A stretch of DNA of 27,764 nt. Source: a virus. The notes below the pieces were generated by a model that worked only from the letters and a program-made list of their open reading frames with translations, was not told where the DNA came from and ran no database searches. Shown piece after piece: positions 12,736 to 20,391 of this stretch (position 1 is the first letter of the stretch; every line of letters starts with the position of its first letter). The stretch spans positions 1 to 27,764 of the IMG/VR virus record IMGVR_UViG_3300034072_001328; one strand, given 5' to 3'. A program made the position numbers and the translations under genes.

Positions 12736-14066
12736 GCATTTGGACGGGTCTCTTTAGTCGCCGCGGCGTTAAGCTGTCCAACCGGGACGATGCCGAAACG
12801 ATGCGCGCCGCGCTCACGTCAAACGCGTCTGCTGCCGGGAAGCGGGTTTCGCCTGAGACCGTTCTGAATCTCGCAACGGCGTGGTCATGCATCCGACTTC
12901 TGTCTGAGACCATCGGCACCTTGCCCTTGCAGGTTTATCGCCGGGATGGAGAGACGAAAACTGTTGACCGTGACAACCCGCTTTACGCGCTTTTGCACGA
13001 CAGCCCGAACGCTGACCAGACGGCGGCTGAATTCATAGAGGCTATTGTCGCGTGCCTCTGCCTATGGGGTAATTTCTACGCCGAAAAGATCTACTTTGGG
13101 GAGCGGCTGATTGCGATTCAGCAGCTCCGTCCTGACCTGGTTACCGTCAAACGGAACGCGCGCAATCGTCGGGTCTACGGCTACCGGGGTGGTGACCGTT
13201 ATCGCGAGATCGATGAAGACAAGGTCTTCCATGTTCGGGGGTTTGGTGTCGGTGGCGATGTTGGCCTGTCTCCGATCGGCTACGCACGACAGACCATGGG
13301 CAATGCGCTTGCAGCGGACGAGACGGCTGGCGAGACATTCCGGAACGGGCTGCAGCTCTCGGGATTCATTAAGGAGGCTCAAGGAACCAGGGCGACGCCG
13401 GAACAGCGGAAGGAGTTGCTGAAGCTCTTCGAAGACTTCATGGGCTCCAAGAATGCCGGCAAGGTAATGCCGCTGCCGCACGGTTTCGAGTTCTCCAGCA
13501 TCACAATGAACCCGGAGGATGCGCAGCTTCTTGAAACCCGTCGCTTCCATGTCGAGGAGATCTGCCGCTGGTACCGCGTCCCGCCATTCATGATAGGGCA
13601 TACGGAAAAATCGACGAGCTGGGGAACTGGGCTAGAGCAGCAGATGATCGGATTTTTGACGTTCTCGCTGCGGCCTTACCTGACCCGGATCGAGCAGGCG
13701 ATCAAGAAGCAACTCATCCCCGTCGGACAACGGGCTAAAGTGTATGCGGAATTCAATCTTGAAGGGCTGCTGCGTGCCGATAGCCAAGGTCGAGCCGCCC
13801 TTCTCAGCGCCCTCGGGCAGAATGGTTACATCACCCGGAACGAAGGCAGGGCGCTGGACAATCGCGCGCCGATGCCGGGCGGTGACGTGCTGACGGTGCA
13901 GTCAAACCTTGTGCCGCTCGACCAGCTTGGGCAGCAAGATGCGCCCGTTCAGCAGGCGAGGTCCGCGCTCATGAACCTGATGTTTGGCGGAGACCTGGAA
14001 GCGTTCATTGCCGAACGCATCAAATCGATGATGGGCCACAACGGCGGCCCGAAGCTCGAGGACTGA
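12732..14066 (+). CDS. portal protein (HK97 family)
   Basis: A 444-residue phage portal, the 12-subunit ring at one vertex through which DNA enters and leaves. Family features include LATAWSCIRLLSETIGTLPL (48-67), the LHDSPNADQTA segment, and HVEEICRWYRVPPFMIG around residues 273-289. The length fits the HK97 gp3 family. The very C-terminus reads GHNGGPKLED (435-444), a peptide also present in the cytosine methyltransferase. The start overlaps the terminase stop as ATGA. Confidence 0.93.
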   Translation: MSIWTGLFSRRGVKLSNRDDAETMRAALTSNASAAGKRVSPETVLNLATAWSCIRLLSETIGTLPLQVYRRDGETKTVDRDNPLYALLHDSPNADQTAAEFIEAIVACLCLWGNFYAEKIYFGERLIAIQQLRPDLVTVKRNARNRRVYGYRGGDRYREIDEDKVFHVRGFGVGGDVGLSPIGYARQTMGNALAADETAGETFRNGLQLSGFIKEAQGTRATPEQRKELLKLFEDFMGSKNAGKVMPLPHGFEFSSITMNPEDAQLLETRRFHVEEICRWYRVPPFMIGHTEKSTSWGTGLEQQMIGFLTFSLRPYLTRIEQAIKKQLIPVGQRAKVYAEFNLEGLLRADSQGRAALLSALGQNGYITRNEGRALDNRAPMPGGDVLTVQSNLVPLDQLGQQDAPVQQARSALMNLMFGGDLEAFIAERIKSMMGHNGGPKLED

Positions 14067-14071
14067 ATCAC

Positions 14072-14764
14072 ATGAAAACGAAGGATTTTCCCCTGGAGGT
14101 CAAAAGCCTCTCGGAAGACGGCAGTTTTGAGGGGTATGGCTCGGTCTTCGGTGTCCGCGACAGCTACAACGAAAGCGTCGAGCCTGGCGCCTTTGTGGAA
14201 AGTCTGGTCAAGCACAAGCGGGAGGGTAGCTCTCCGCTCATGCTGTGGCAACATGATCCCTGGACGCCCATCGGCGTTTGGGAAGATCTGGCAGAGGACA
14301 GCAAAGGGTTGTGGGGGAAGGGACGCCTTCTGGCGGGCGTACAGAAGGCTGACGAAGCTCGCATCCTTCTCAAGGCTGGCGCCATTCAGGGTCTTTCCAT
14401 CGGCTACCGTGAAATCGACACCGAACCCGCTTCCAATGGAGGCCCGCGAAAGCTGATGAAGCTCGACCTTCTTGAGGTCTCGGTGGTTTCGTTCCCCGCC
14501 AATCGTCGGGCGCGCGTCGAAGCCATGAAGTCCGAGCGGATGGACGAGTTTGCGCGTCGTTTGCGAGACGGTGATCCCATGCCGATCAAAGAATTTGAGG
14601 ACATCCTGCGTGATGCAGGGGTCCCGAAAGCCATGGCCGTACAGATCGCCTCTGTCGGTTATGCGAAGGCCATTCGGAGCGACTCCGAGGGTGAGGCGAA
14701 CGAGGCCGCAAATGCGGCGGTGAAATCGCTGCGCGAGGCAATCCGCAGCTTCAAGTCCCTCTGA
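14072..14764 (+). CDS. HK97-type prohead protease
   Basis: A 230-residue serine protease (U35/S78-type) that removes the capsid scaffold domain during maturation. Catalytic features are H61 in MLWQHD and S109 in GLSIGY, with E135 in LLEVSVVSFPAN as the likely third residue. A C-terminal helical tail follows. It stands between portal and capsid as usual. The start at 14072 is the only ATG near the portal stop; a GAGG lies about 11 bases upstream. The last 50 residues are Ala/Glu-rich. Confidence 0.92.
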   Translation: MKTKDFPLEVKSLSEDGSFEGYGSVFGVRDSYNESVEPGAFVESLVKHKREGSSPLMLWQHDPWTPIGVWEDLAEDSKGLWGKGRLLAGVQKADEARILLKAGAIQGLSIGYREIDTEPASNGGPRKLMKLDLLEVSVVSFPANRRARVEAMKSERMDEFARRLRDGDPMPIKEFEDILRDAGVPKAMAVQIASVGYAKAIRSDSEGEANEAANAAVKSLREAIRSFKSL

Positions 14765-14778
14765 ACAGGAACACGATC

Positions 14779-16125
14779 ATGATTATCAAGAATATCCGAG
14801 CGATTTCGCTCGTTGCCTTCGCATGCCTTGCCCTCTGCGCGGTCGCACTTGCCATGCATGGAATCGATCCGGTGATGGCTCACGGCACGGGCGTCGTCAT
14901 GGCATCGGCCCTCGGCGTCTCGGCGGCCGATTTCGAAACGCTGACGCGCGAGCTGAAGGCTGCCGCGGACGACGTGAAGAAGAGTGCGGAAACGACCAAT
15001 ATCGAGCTGAAGAACCTCGGCAAGGTGACCGAGGATACCAAGAAGGCAGCCGATGAAGCGCTCGTCAAGCATGGCGAGCTGTCGGCGCGCATGACCGAGC
15101 TTGAACAGAAGATGGTGCGTGGCGACGGTCAGCCGGAAGTTCGGAAGTCGGTCGGTCAGACCGTCACCGACCATGAAGACTTCAAGGCCTTCGTGAAGGC
15201 CGGCGGCAAGGGTCGCCTTTCAATCCCGGTCAAGGCGATCATCTCGGCACTCACAACCGACGCCGATGGTTCCGCTGGCGATCTGATCGTGCCGCAGCGT
15301 CAGCCAGGCATCGTTGCGCCGCCCGAACGTCGCATGACGATCCGCAATCTGATCACGCCCGGCAATACCGGTTCAAACGCCATCCAGTATGTCAAGGAAA
15401 CCGGCTTCACGAACAATGCCGCAACGGTTTCGGAAACGTCTGGCGCGACGAAGCCCCAGTCGGAGATCAAGTTCGATATCGTCACCGCGCCGGTCGCGAC
15501 CATCGCCCATTGGGTCCTGGCGACCAAGCAGATCATGGACGACGTGCCGCAGTTGCAGTCCTACATTGACGGACGGCTGCGGTACGGTCTGGCATTCGTC
15601 GAAGAAGCTCAGATCCTGATGGGCAGCGGAACGGGTACCAACCTGAACGGCATCTATACGCAGGCGACGGCGTTTTCGACGCCGACACAGATCCCGGCGC
15701 CGGTCACCAAGATCGACATCATCCGCCTTGCCATGCTGCAGGCGTTCCTGGCGGAATATCCGCCGAACGGCATCGTGATGAACCCGGTGGACTGGGCCAC
15801 TATTGAGCTTCTGAAGGATACCACGGGTCGTCATATCATCGGCAATCCGCAGGGGCAGGGCTCTTCCTCGCTCTGGCGCTTACCGGTAGTCGAAACGCAG
15901 GCTATGACGGCGGACAAGTTCCTGACCGGCGCTTTCCAGCTCGGCGCGCAGCTCTTCGACCGTGAAGAGGCCAATGTCGAGATCTCGACGGAAGACAGCG
16001 ACAACTTCCGGAAGAACCTAGTGACCTTGCGCGCGGAGGAGCGCCTCGCAATGGCGGTCTATCGCCCGGAAGCCTTCATCAAGGGCGACTTCTCCGACGC
16101 GATCACCGCTGCAACGGCAGCCTGA
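14779..16125 (+). CDS. HK97-type major capsid protein
   Basis: A 448-residue capsid protein. Residues about 51-120 are a coiled-coil delta (scaffold) domain (DFETLTRELKAAADDVKKSA onward) that the protease should remove; the HK97 fold follows from about residue 125 to the end (ALTTDADGSAGDLIVP, then ITPGNTGSNAIQYV). Unusual is the first 40 residues: MIIKNIRAISLVAFACLALC and a hydrophobic run to about residue 25, looking like a signal peptide or membrane anchor. The start at 14779 has AGGA 8 bases upstream; later in-frame ATGs (residues 26, 33, 41) have no ribosome site. The hydrophobic part would be lost with the delta domain. Confidence 0.92.
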   Translation: MIIKNIRAISLVAFACLALCAVALAMHGIDPVMAHGTGVVMASALGVSAADFETLTRELKAAADDVKKSAETTNIELKNLGKVTEDTKKAADEALVKHGELSARMTELEQKMVRGDGQPEVRKSVGQTVTDHEDFKAFVKAGGKGRLSIPVKAIISALTTDADGSAGDLIVPQRQPGIVAPPERRMTIRNLITPGNTGSNAIQYVKETGFTNNAATVSETSGATKPQSEIKFDIVTAPVATIAHWVLATKQIMDDVPQLQSYIDGRLRYGLAFVEEAQILMGSGTGTNLNGIYTQATAFSTPTQIPAPVTKIDIIRLAMLQAFLAEYPPNGIVMNPVDWATIELLKDTTGRHIIGNPQGQGSSSLWRLPVVETQAMTADKFLTGAFQLGAQLFDREEANVEISTEDSDNFRKNLVTLRAEERLAMAVYRPEAFIKGDFSDAITAATAA

Positions 16126-16128
16126 CGA

Positions 16129-16177
16129 CTACGGCTCATTACGACGGGCAGGCGACTGCCCGTCCCATGAACCGTAG
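16129..16177 (+). repeat. two-tier hairpin after the capsid gene
   Basis: The inner stem GACGGGCAG (16143-16151) pairs perfectly with 16156-16164 across a GCGA tetraloop. The outer stem CTACGG-x-TCAT (16129-16139) pairs with ATGA-x-CCGTAG (16167-16177). No T-tract follows. The 3' arm overlaps the start of the TAGGAG ribosome site of the 16187 gene, so the structure could limit translation of downstream genes relative to capsid. Confidence 0.75.
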
Positions 16178-16186
16178 GAGAGAGTG

Positions 16187-16417
16187 ATGAAACTCATTGC
16201 AAAAGACAGCTTTTACACCGACGAGACCAAGCACGTCGCTGCCAAGTCCGTGTTTTCCGTTGACAGTCCCGAGACGGCAAAGAGCCTGATCGAACGTGGT
16301 CTGGCGCTTGATATCAAGGTGGATGAGACCGAAGTTGTCGATGCCCTCGACCACAAGCAGGAAAGCGCTCCGCTGAACAAGGCTGAGCCGAAGCCGTCGA
16401 ACAAGTCGAAAGCCTGA
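16187..16417 (+). CDS. 76-residue head-region protein
   Basis: A small protein starting MKLIAKDSFYTDETKHV, with a Lys/Pro-rich tail (about 58-76). Short proteins of the pattern MKL-x-A-x-x-SF ... VF-x-V ... IE-x-GLA are common between capsid and connector genes of HK97-like phages, where their job is often unassigned. AGGAG lies 6 bases before the ATG at 16187, which is preferred over the GTG at 16184. A large hairpin sits directly upstream. Confidence 0.6.
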   Translation: MKLIAKDSFYTDETKHVAAKSVFSVDSPETAKSLIERGLALDIKVDETEVVDALDHKQESAPLNKAEPKPSNKSKA

Positions 16418-16425
16418 GGTCCGTC

Positions 16426-17022
16426 ATGACGACACGTCGCATCAGTGGCCCTGAGGCTATTGCCGTGCCTGCCGATGTGCCGGGTCCTCATGCCGCAAAT
16501 GACATCAACGTCATTGCTGCCATTGCTGCGGCTCAGGCTACGATTGATGGACCTGGAGGGTGGTTAAACCGGGCAATCGGCAAGCAGGAGCTTGAACTGT
16601 GGCTGCCGCGTTTCCCGTGTGGCGCCATCCGGCTGTTCAAGCCAGTCATCGATATTGTCAGTATATCCACCCTCGGGCCGGATGAGACGAGCGCATCGGT
16701 TGATGCGGATGCCTATTATCTGGTTGCGGACGATCTGCATTTTCGCACCGGATTCTCAGCGCCGGACCTCGCGGACCGACCGGACGCAGTTCGTATCCGT
16801 TATCGCGCCGGCTATGAGGCGTCGGGTGTACCACCGCAGGCACGGAAGGCGGTGGTTCTGATGAGCGCAAACCTTCTGATGGTTGCTAGCGAAAAAATTC
16901 AGCTAAAGTCAGAGGAGGTCGAAGGTGTGGGGCGTACTGACTACACTGTCTTTCAACAGGCCTCTGATCTTGTCGATAAGGCCGTTTCCGGCCTTTTATC
17001 CGGTCTGAGGGTCTACCAGTGA
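16426..17022 (+). CDS. head-tail connector (gp6-like)
   Basis: A 198-residue protein of the phage head-tail connector type. The family's all-helical fold is visible as an N-terminal helix (NVIAAIAAAQATIDGP), a strand region with the WLPRFPCGAI / VSISTLG phrases, and C-terminal helices (ARKAVVLMSANLLM). It would form the ring directly below the portal. GAGGT lies upstream of the ATG. The stop overlaps the GTG start of the next gene. Confidence 0.75.
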   Translation: MTTRRISGPEAIAVPADVPGPHAANDINVIAAIAAAQATIDGPGGWLNRAIGKQELELWLPRFPCGAIRLFKPVIDIVSISTLGPDETSASVDADAYYLVADDLHFRTGFSAPDLADRPDAVRIRYRAGYEASGVPPQARKAVVLMSANLLMVASEKIQLKSEEVEGVGRTDYTVFQQASDLVDKAVSGLLSGLRVYQ

Positions 17023-17363
17023 CGCCAGAGCAAGCCATTGCCGCGCTCGATCGGCAGATCGAGGCGCACGGGCAGTCCGTCGTGTTTCGGCGCTATACGG
17101 CATCCACTGGAAACCCGCGTCCGAAGACGGACCATGACTGCCGTGCGTTTGTCCGACCGGTGAAGGCGGAGGAGCTGGTCGGGTCGATCATCAACACGTT
17201 CTCGGCTGCGGTGCTCAGTCCGACAGGATTTCCGGCGGAGCTGCTGCCGATCCGTAAGGGCGACAAGCTGGTGATCGACGGTACGGAACGCAACATCGAA
17301 CTGCCAAAGCCGATCAAGATGAATGACGTATTGGTGCGCTATGACCTGATGGTGGCCGGCTGA
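17019..17363 (+). CDS. head closure / head-tail joining protein
   Basis: A 114-residue beta-rich protein. Position after the connector and before the HK97 gp10-like gene points to the head-closure (stopper) ring. Visible are an N-terminal helix (TPEQAIAALDRQIEAHG) and strands such as VVFRRYTAS and DKLVIDG. The GTG start at 17019 overlaps the previous stop, and the last base overlaps the next ATG. The name rests mainly on gene order. Confidence 0.6.
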   Translation: MTPEQAIAALDRQIEAHGQSVVFRRYTASTGNPRPKTDHDCRAFVRPVKAEELVGSIINTFSAAVLSPTGFPAELLPIRKGDKLVIDGTERNIELPKPIKMNDVLVRYDLMVAG

Positions 17364-18055
17364 TGGCGCGGGCTAATCTCTTTGAAGAGCAGCTGAGATT
17401 TGCGACGGCGAACCTGGAGCCGGAGGCGATCCGGCAGGCCTTTGCCGACTTCGCGAAGCGTAGCGTGGCCGATCTTATTCAGTCCGGTCGCGCCTCGCCT
17501 CGCTACGAGCGGTTCGTCAATGGTCGCCAGGGTGTGCCGGAGGAAGCGGTCGAGCTGCCGGGACCAATCGTCTATGAATTCTCGCTGTGGGAGCCGATCA
17601 TCACCTACGCTCTCGATCAGCTTCGTACTCGCTCACCATCCAAGTCCGGACGGTTCCGCAGCTCCTTCATCGTCATTGCGGGAGACAAGATCGTGACGGA
17701 CTTCGACAGCATCCCGATGAGTGCCGAAGTGGTGATCACCAATTTTCAGCCGTATGTGCGCAAGGCGGAATCGGGGCGGCTCGGCGTGCCGCGCTTCCGG
17801 ATCTTCGACGGCACGACGCGCTCTCTGCGCCGTCAGTTCGGCGATGCGCGACGCAATGCGGCCTCGATTGCCTTTGCCACGCGCTGGCTCGACATCAAGT
17901 CGGGCATCCATCCGGATATCCCGTACGTCCTGAAGGGCGGGGAAAGCTGGCAAGCCATCCGGCGCGGTGCCAACGGTGGCGGCCGCGAGCGGCGCGGCGC
18001 GAAGGCTGGAAACGCCATTACCTATCCCTCCATTGTCATGAGCATGGTGGCCTGA
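17363..18055 (+). CDS. neck / minor tail protein (HK97 gp10-like position)
   Basis: A 230-residue protein starting MARANLFEEQLRFATAN, with a helical N-terminus and a beta-rich middle (FRSSFIVIAGDKIVTD, AEVVITNFQPYV). Members at this position usually help to complete the head-tail joint. The TGATG overlaps on both sides show tight coupling with its neighbours. The assignment depends on synteny; no catalytic motif is present. Confidence 0.6.
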   Translation: MARANLFEEQLRFATANLEPEAIRQAFADFAKRSVADLIQSGRASPRYERFVNGRQGVPEEAVELPGPIVYEFSLWEPIITYALDQLRTRSPSKSGRFRSSFIVIAGDKIVTDFDSIPMSAEVVITNFQPYVRKAESGRLGVPRFRIFDGTTRSLRRQFGDARRNAASIAFATRWLDIKSGIHPDIPYVLKGGESWQAIRRGANGGGRERRGAKAGNAITYPSIVMSMVA

Positions 18056-18471
18056 TGTCGAGCCCGGATATCTATGACGCCATCCATGACCGGTTGGGAT
18101 CGGCCTGGAGTGAGACGCCGATCTGTTTCGAGAACGAGGATTTCGAGCCCGGTTCGCAAGAGGCGTTCGTGTTCGCCGAACTCGTCGGCGACACCCTTGC
18201 GCAGGACACGTTCGGTTCTCCGCAGGCAAACGACTGGCTGGAGGCCGGAGCGCTTTACCTGCATGTGATGGTGCCGAACGGGACAGGCACCCGAGACGCG
18301 CGACGGCTCGGCCGCGCGCTGACGCAGATCTTTCGCGAGCAGCCGATCGGCAGTTTGCATTTCGATGACATGTCGATCGGAGCCGGCGAACCGGGCCGCG
18401 ACTTTCCCAATCACTTCGCGTTGACGGTGACCGTCAGCTTTTCCCGCCGCGACGTGACCACCCTGCCTTAA
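18055..18471 (+). CDS. tail terminator-like protein
   Basis: A 138-residue protein starting MSSPDIYDAIHDRLGSAW. The order helix, strands (EAFVFAELVG, GALYLHVMVPNGTGTRDA), helix (RRLGRALTQIFREQ) and terminal strands (FALTVTVSFSRRD) fits phage tail terminators (gpU-like, DUF4128), which cap the tail tube and join it to the head. It is the last gene before the tail tube gene, as usual. The larger open frame beginning inside the previous gene is not used, because ATG 18055 overlaps the preceding stop. Confidence 0.7.
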   Translation: MSSPDIYDAIHDRLGSAWSETPICFENEDFEPGSQEAFVFAELVGDTLAQDTFGSPQANDWLEAGALYLHVMVPNGTGTRDARRLGRALTQIFREQPIGSLHFDDMSIGAGEPGRDFPNHFALTVTVSFSRRDVTTLP

Positions 18472-18505
18472 CCGCCGGATTCCGGCTTCATCAGGAGACA
18501 TTCCC

Positions 18506-19435
18506 ATGACTGTCGCAGACGGTTCACAGACCCGGCTTGCCTATGTGGTCGAGACGACGCCGGGTACCACGCCGGCAACCCCCAGCTGGAAAAACCTGCG
18601 CTATGTGAGCGAGACGCTGACGATCGACAAACAGACCAGCATTCCGGACGAGATCCGTTCGGACGGCAATGTGTCCGATATCGTCGATGTGGGCCGACAG
18701 GTGACGGGTTCGATCAACGCGCTGCTCAGCTACGGAACCTTCGACGACTTCCTGTCGTGTCTTTTCCGGGCCGAATGGGACAATGACGTCCTGAAGAATG
18801 GACGGGTGCAGAAGACGCTGTCGCTGGAAAAAACCTTCGAACTCGGCGCCACCGATGCGTTCCAGCGATTTCGCGGCTGCCGCGTCAATACCCTGGATCT
18901 TGCCATTCCGGCGCGGCGGGAGATCACCGCGAACTGGGGCATTCTCGGCATCGGCGGCTCGATGGCCAGCGCCATCGTGACCGGTGCCACCTATGATGCG
19001 GAAACTACCACGCCCGTTTTGAACGGCGGCCTAAATGTTGGCGCTTTGTCGCTGAGCGGTGTTGCCGGCACCACCAAATTGCAGGCGGCATCCGTGCGCA
19101 TCAGCTCGAATGTTTATGCCAATGATGTCATCGGCTCCTACGAGGCCGACAGTCACGGGCTTGGCCGCTTCGAAGTGTCCGGCTCCATCACGGCGCTTTT
19201 CGAAGGCATCGAACTGGTCAACTCCATCCTCAACCATACGGATGTCGGCCTGTCGCTGACGATCGGTGCTGCGGCCAACCAGAAATACACGCTCTCTCTG
19301 CCGAAGATCAAAGGCATGAATGGCGGGCCGGTGGTTGGCGGCAATGGCCGTGCCGTGCTCGTCGAAATGCCGTTCCAGGCGAAATACGACTCCGGTTCAG
19401 GTGCGTCGATGTCGATCACGCGCGCGGTGGCGTGA
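18506..19435 (+). CDS. major tail tube protein
   Basis: A 309-residue beta-rich protein starting MTVADGSQTRLAYVVETTPG, with SETLTIDKQTSIPDEIRSDG and a C-terminal domain (LPKIKGMNGGPVVGG, then VEMPFQAKYDS). The N-terminal phrase with ET-PGTTP and the DEIRSDGNVSD segment are typical of long-tailed phage tube subunits that stack around the tape measure. AGGAGA is 7 bases before the ATG. It follows the tail terminator and precedes the chaperones. Confidence 0.85.
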   Translation: MTVADGSQTRLAYVVETTPGTTPATPSWKNLRYVSETLTIDKQTSIPDEIRSDGNVSDIVDVGRQVTGSINALLSYGTFDDFLSCLFRAEWDNDVLKNGRVQKTLSLEKTFELGATDAFQRFRGCRVNTLDLAIPARREITANWGILGIGGSMASAIVTGATYDAETTTPVLNGGLNVGALSLSGVAGTTKLQAASVRISSNVYANDVIGSYEADSHGLGRFEVSGSITALFEGIELVNSILNHTDVGLSLTIGAAANQKYTLSLPKIKGMNGGPVVGGNGRAVLVEMPFQAKYDSGSGASMSITRAVA

Positions 19436-19629
19436 TGGCACGCAAGGCCGCCACGACAGCCGGCGACCTGCAGCGGTTCGTGCCGGCGATGGATTTTACC
19501 GGATACCCTTTCGGGCAGCCGGTTGCGTTTCGGGCAGGGGTGGAAAGCATCCCGGTTCCGGCGGAGTTCGTGCAACTGATGCACGCCAAGAACAAGGTTC
19601 AACCTCAACAAATGGAAATGGACACATGA
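19435..19629 (+). CDS. 64-residue hypothetical tail-region protein
   Basis: A short protein starting MARKAATTAGDLQRFVP. It is coupled to both neighbours: the ATG overlaps the tube stop (GTGATG), and its stop overlaps the chaperone start (ATGA). It has no membrane segment or known motif. Placement between tube and chaperone suggests a tail assembly role, but none is demonstrated. Confidence 0.5.
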   Translation: MARKAATTAGDLQRFVPAMDFTGYPFGQPVAFRAGVESIPVPAEFVQLMHAKNKVQPQQMEMDT

Positions 19630-20045
19630 CCGTCAAGCTGTCTTCGCTGAAGGCTGATCTGGAGCGCGAGGAAAAGGGAGACTGGGTCGAGCATCCGGAC
19701 TGGGAAGGCGTTGCCTTCAAGGTGTCGTCGCTGCTTCTGCCGAAATTCCAGACCAAGCGGTCGCTGCTTTATCAGCGCTGGGGCCGGACCTACAAAAACA
19801 AGCCGGTTCCGCGGGACGTGATGTCGGCTGAAATGGGTGGGCTCTATGCCGATCTCATTCTGCATGACTGGCGCGGCCTGGATGAGGCCTATTCGCCGGA
19901 GCGGGCGCGGGAGATCCTCACCGATCCGAGCTATCGCAATATCGTGGCTGCGATCGAATACTGCGCCGCGAAACTGTCTGATGTCGATGTCGAATTCGTG
20001 GATACCGAACTGGGAAACTCAAGCAAGCCTTCCGCCAACGCCTGA
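19626..20045 (+). CDS. tail assembly chaperone, short form (gpG-like)
   Basis: A 139-residue protein starting MTVKLSSLKADLERE, located between the tube and tape-measure genes. It would bind the tape measure and tube subunits during assembly and is not expected in the virion. Near its end the mRNA reads G GGA AAC (20012-20018) in frame, the classical -1 slippery heptamer. Ribosomes that slip enter the frame of 20012-20380 and make a 251-residue fusion. Ribosomes that do not slip stop at 20045 after SSKPSANA. Confidence 0.88.
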   Translation: MTVKLSSLKADLEREEKGDWVEHPDWEGVAFKVSSLLLPKFQTKRSLLYQRWGRTYKNKPVPRDVMSAEMGGLYADLILHDWRGLDEAYSPERAREILTDPSYRNIVAAIEYCAAKLSDVDVEFVDTELGNSSKPSANA

Positions 20046-20380
20046 GGGGGCGGGAGGTCTCCGAGCATCAGGACTGGCTAGACGATCTGCGCGATGCCTT
20101 TCCGGATGAGGAATGGCTGCACGAAGCCAGTCTTCTGGAGATGGAGGCGGAGCCGAGAGAATGGCATTCGCTGTATTTCAATGCCTTCGACGCTCTTCAG
20201 TTTGACCGGTTTTACGGAGCGCTCGGCGGACAGGGGCCGATTTCCTACAGGGCTATCCGAGATTATGCCATCGATCACGGAATCGACGGCGCTGACATCG
20301 TCTTGTTTCACGCGTTCATGACCGCGCTCGATGCGGTCTATCTCGACATCGTTGCCAAGCAACATCCCGACAAGCAGTAA
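20012..20380 (+). CDS. -1 frameshift extension of the tail chaperone (gpT-like part)
   Basis: The open frame lies at -1 to the chaperone gene, begins at the slippery GGGAAAC and ends at 20380. After the shift it reads LKQAFRQRLRGREV and then a helical, acidic segment (HQDWLDDLRDAFPDEEW) and VLFHAFMTALDAVYL. The predicted fusion is join(19626..20018, 20018..20380), 251 residues. The only ATG (20141) has GGAG directly against it with no spacing and lies deep in the frame, so independent translation is unlikely. Gene order, phase and heptamer match the lambda G-GT system. Confidence 0.85.
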   Translation, partial: GKLKQAFRQRLRGREVSEHQDWLDDLRDAFPDEEWLHEASLLEMEAEPREWHSLYFNAFDALQFDRFYGALGGQGPISYRAIRDYAIDHGIDGADIVLFHAFMTALDAVYLDIVAKQHPDKQ

Positions 20381-20391
20381 AGGACCCACCC

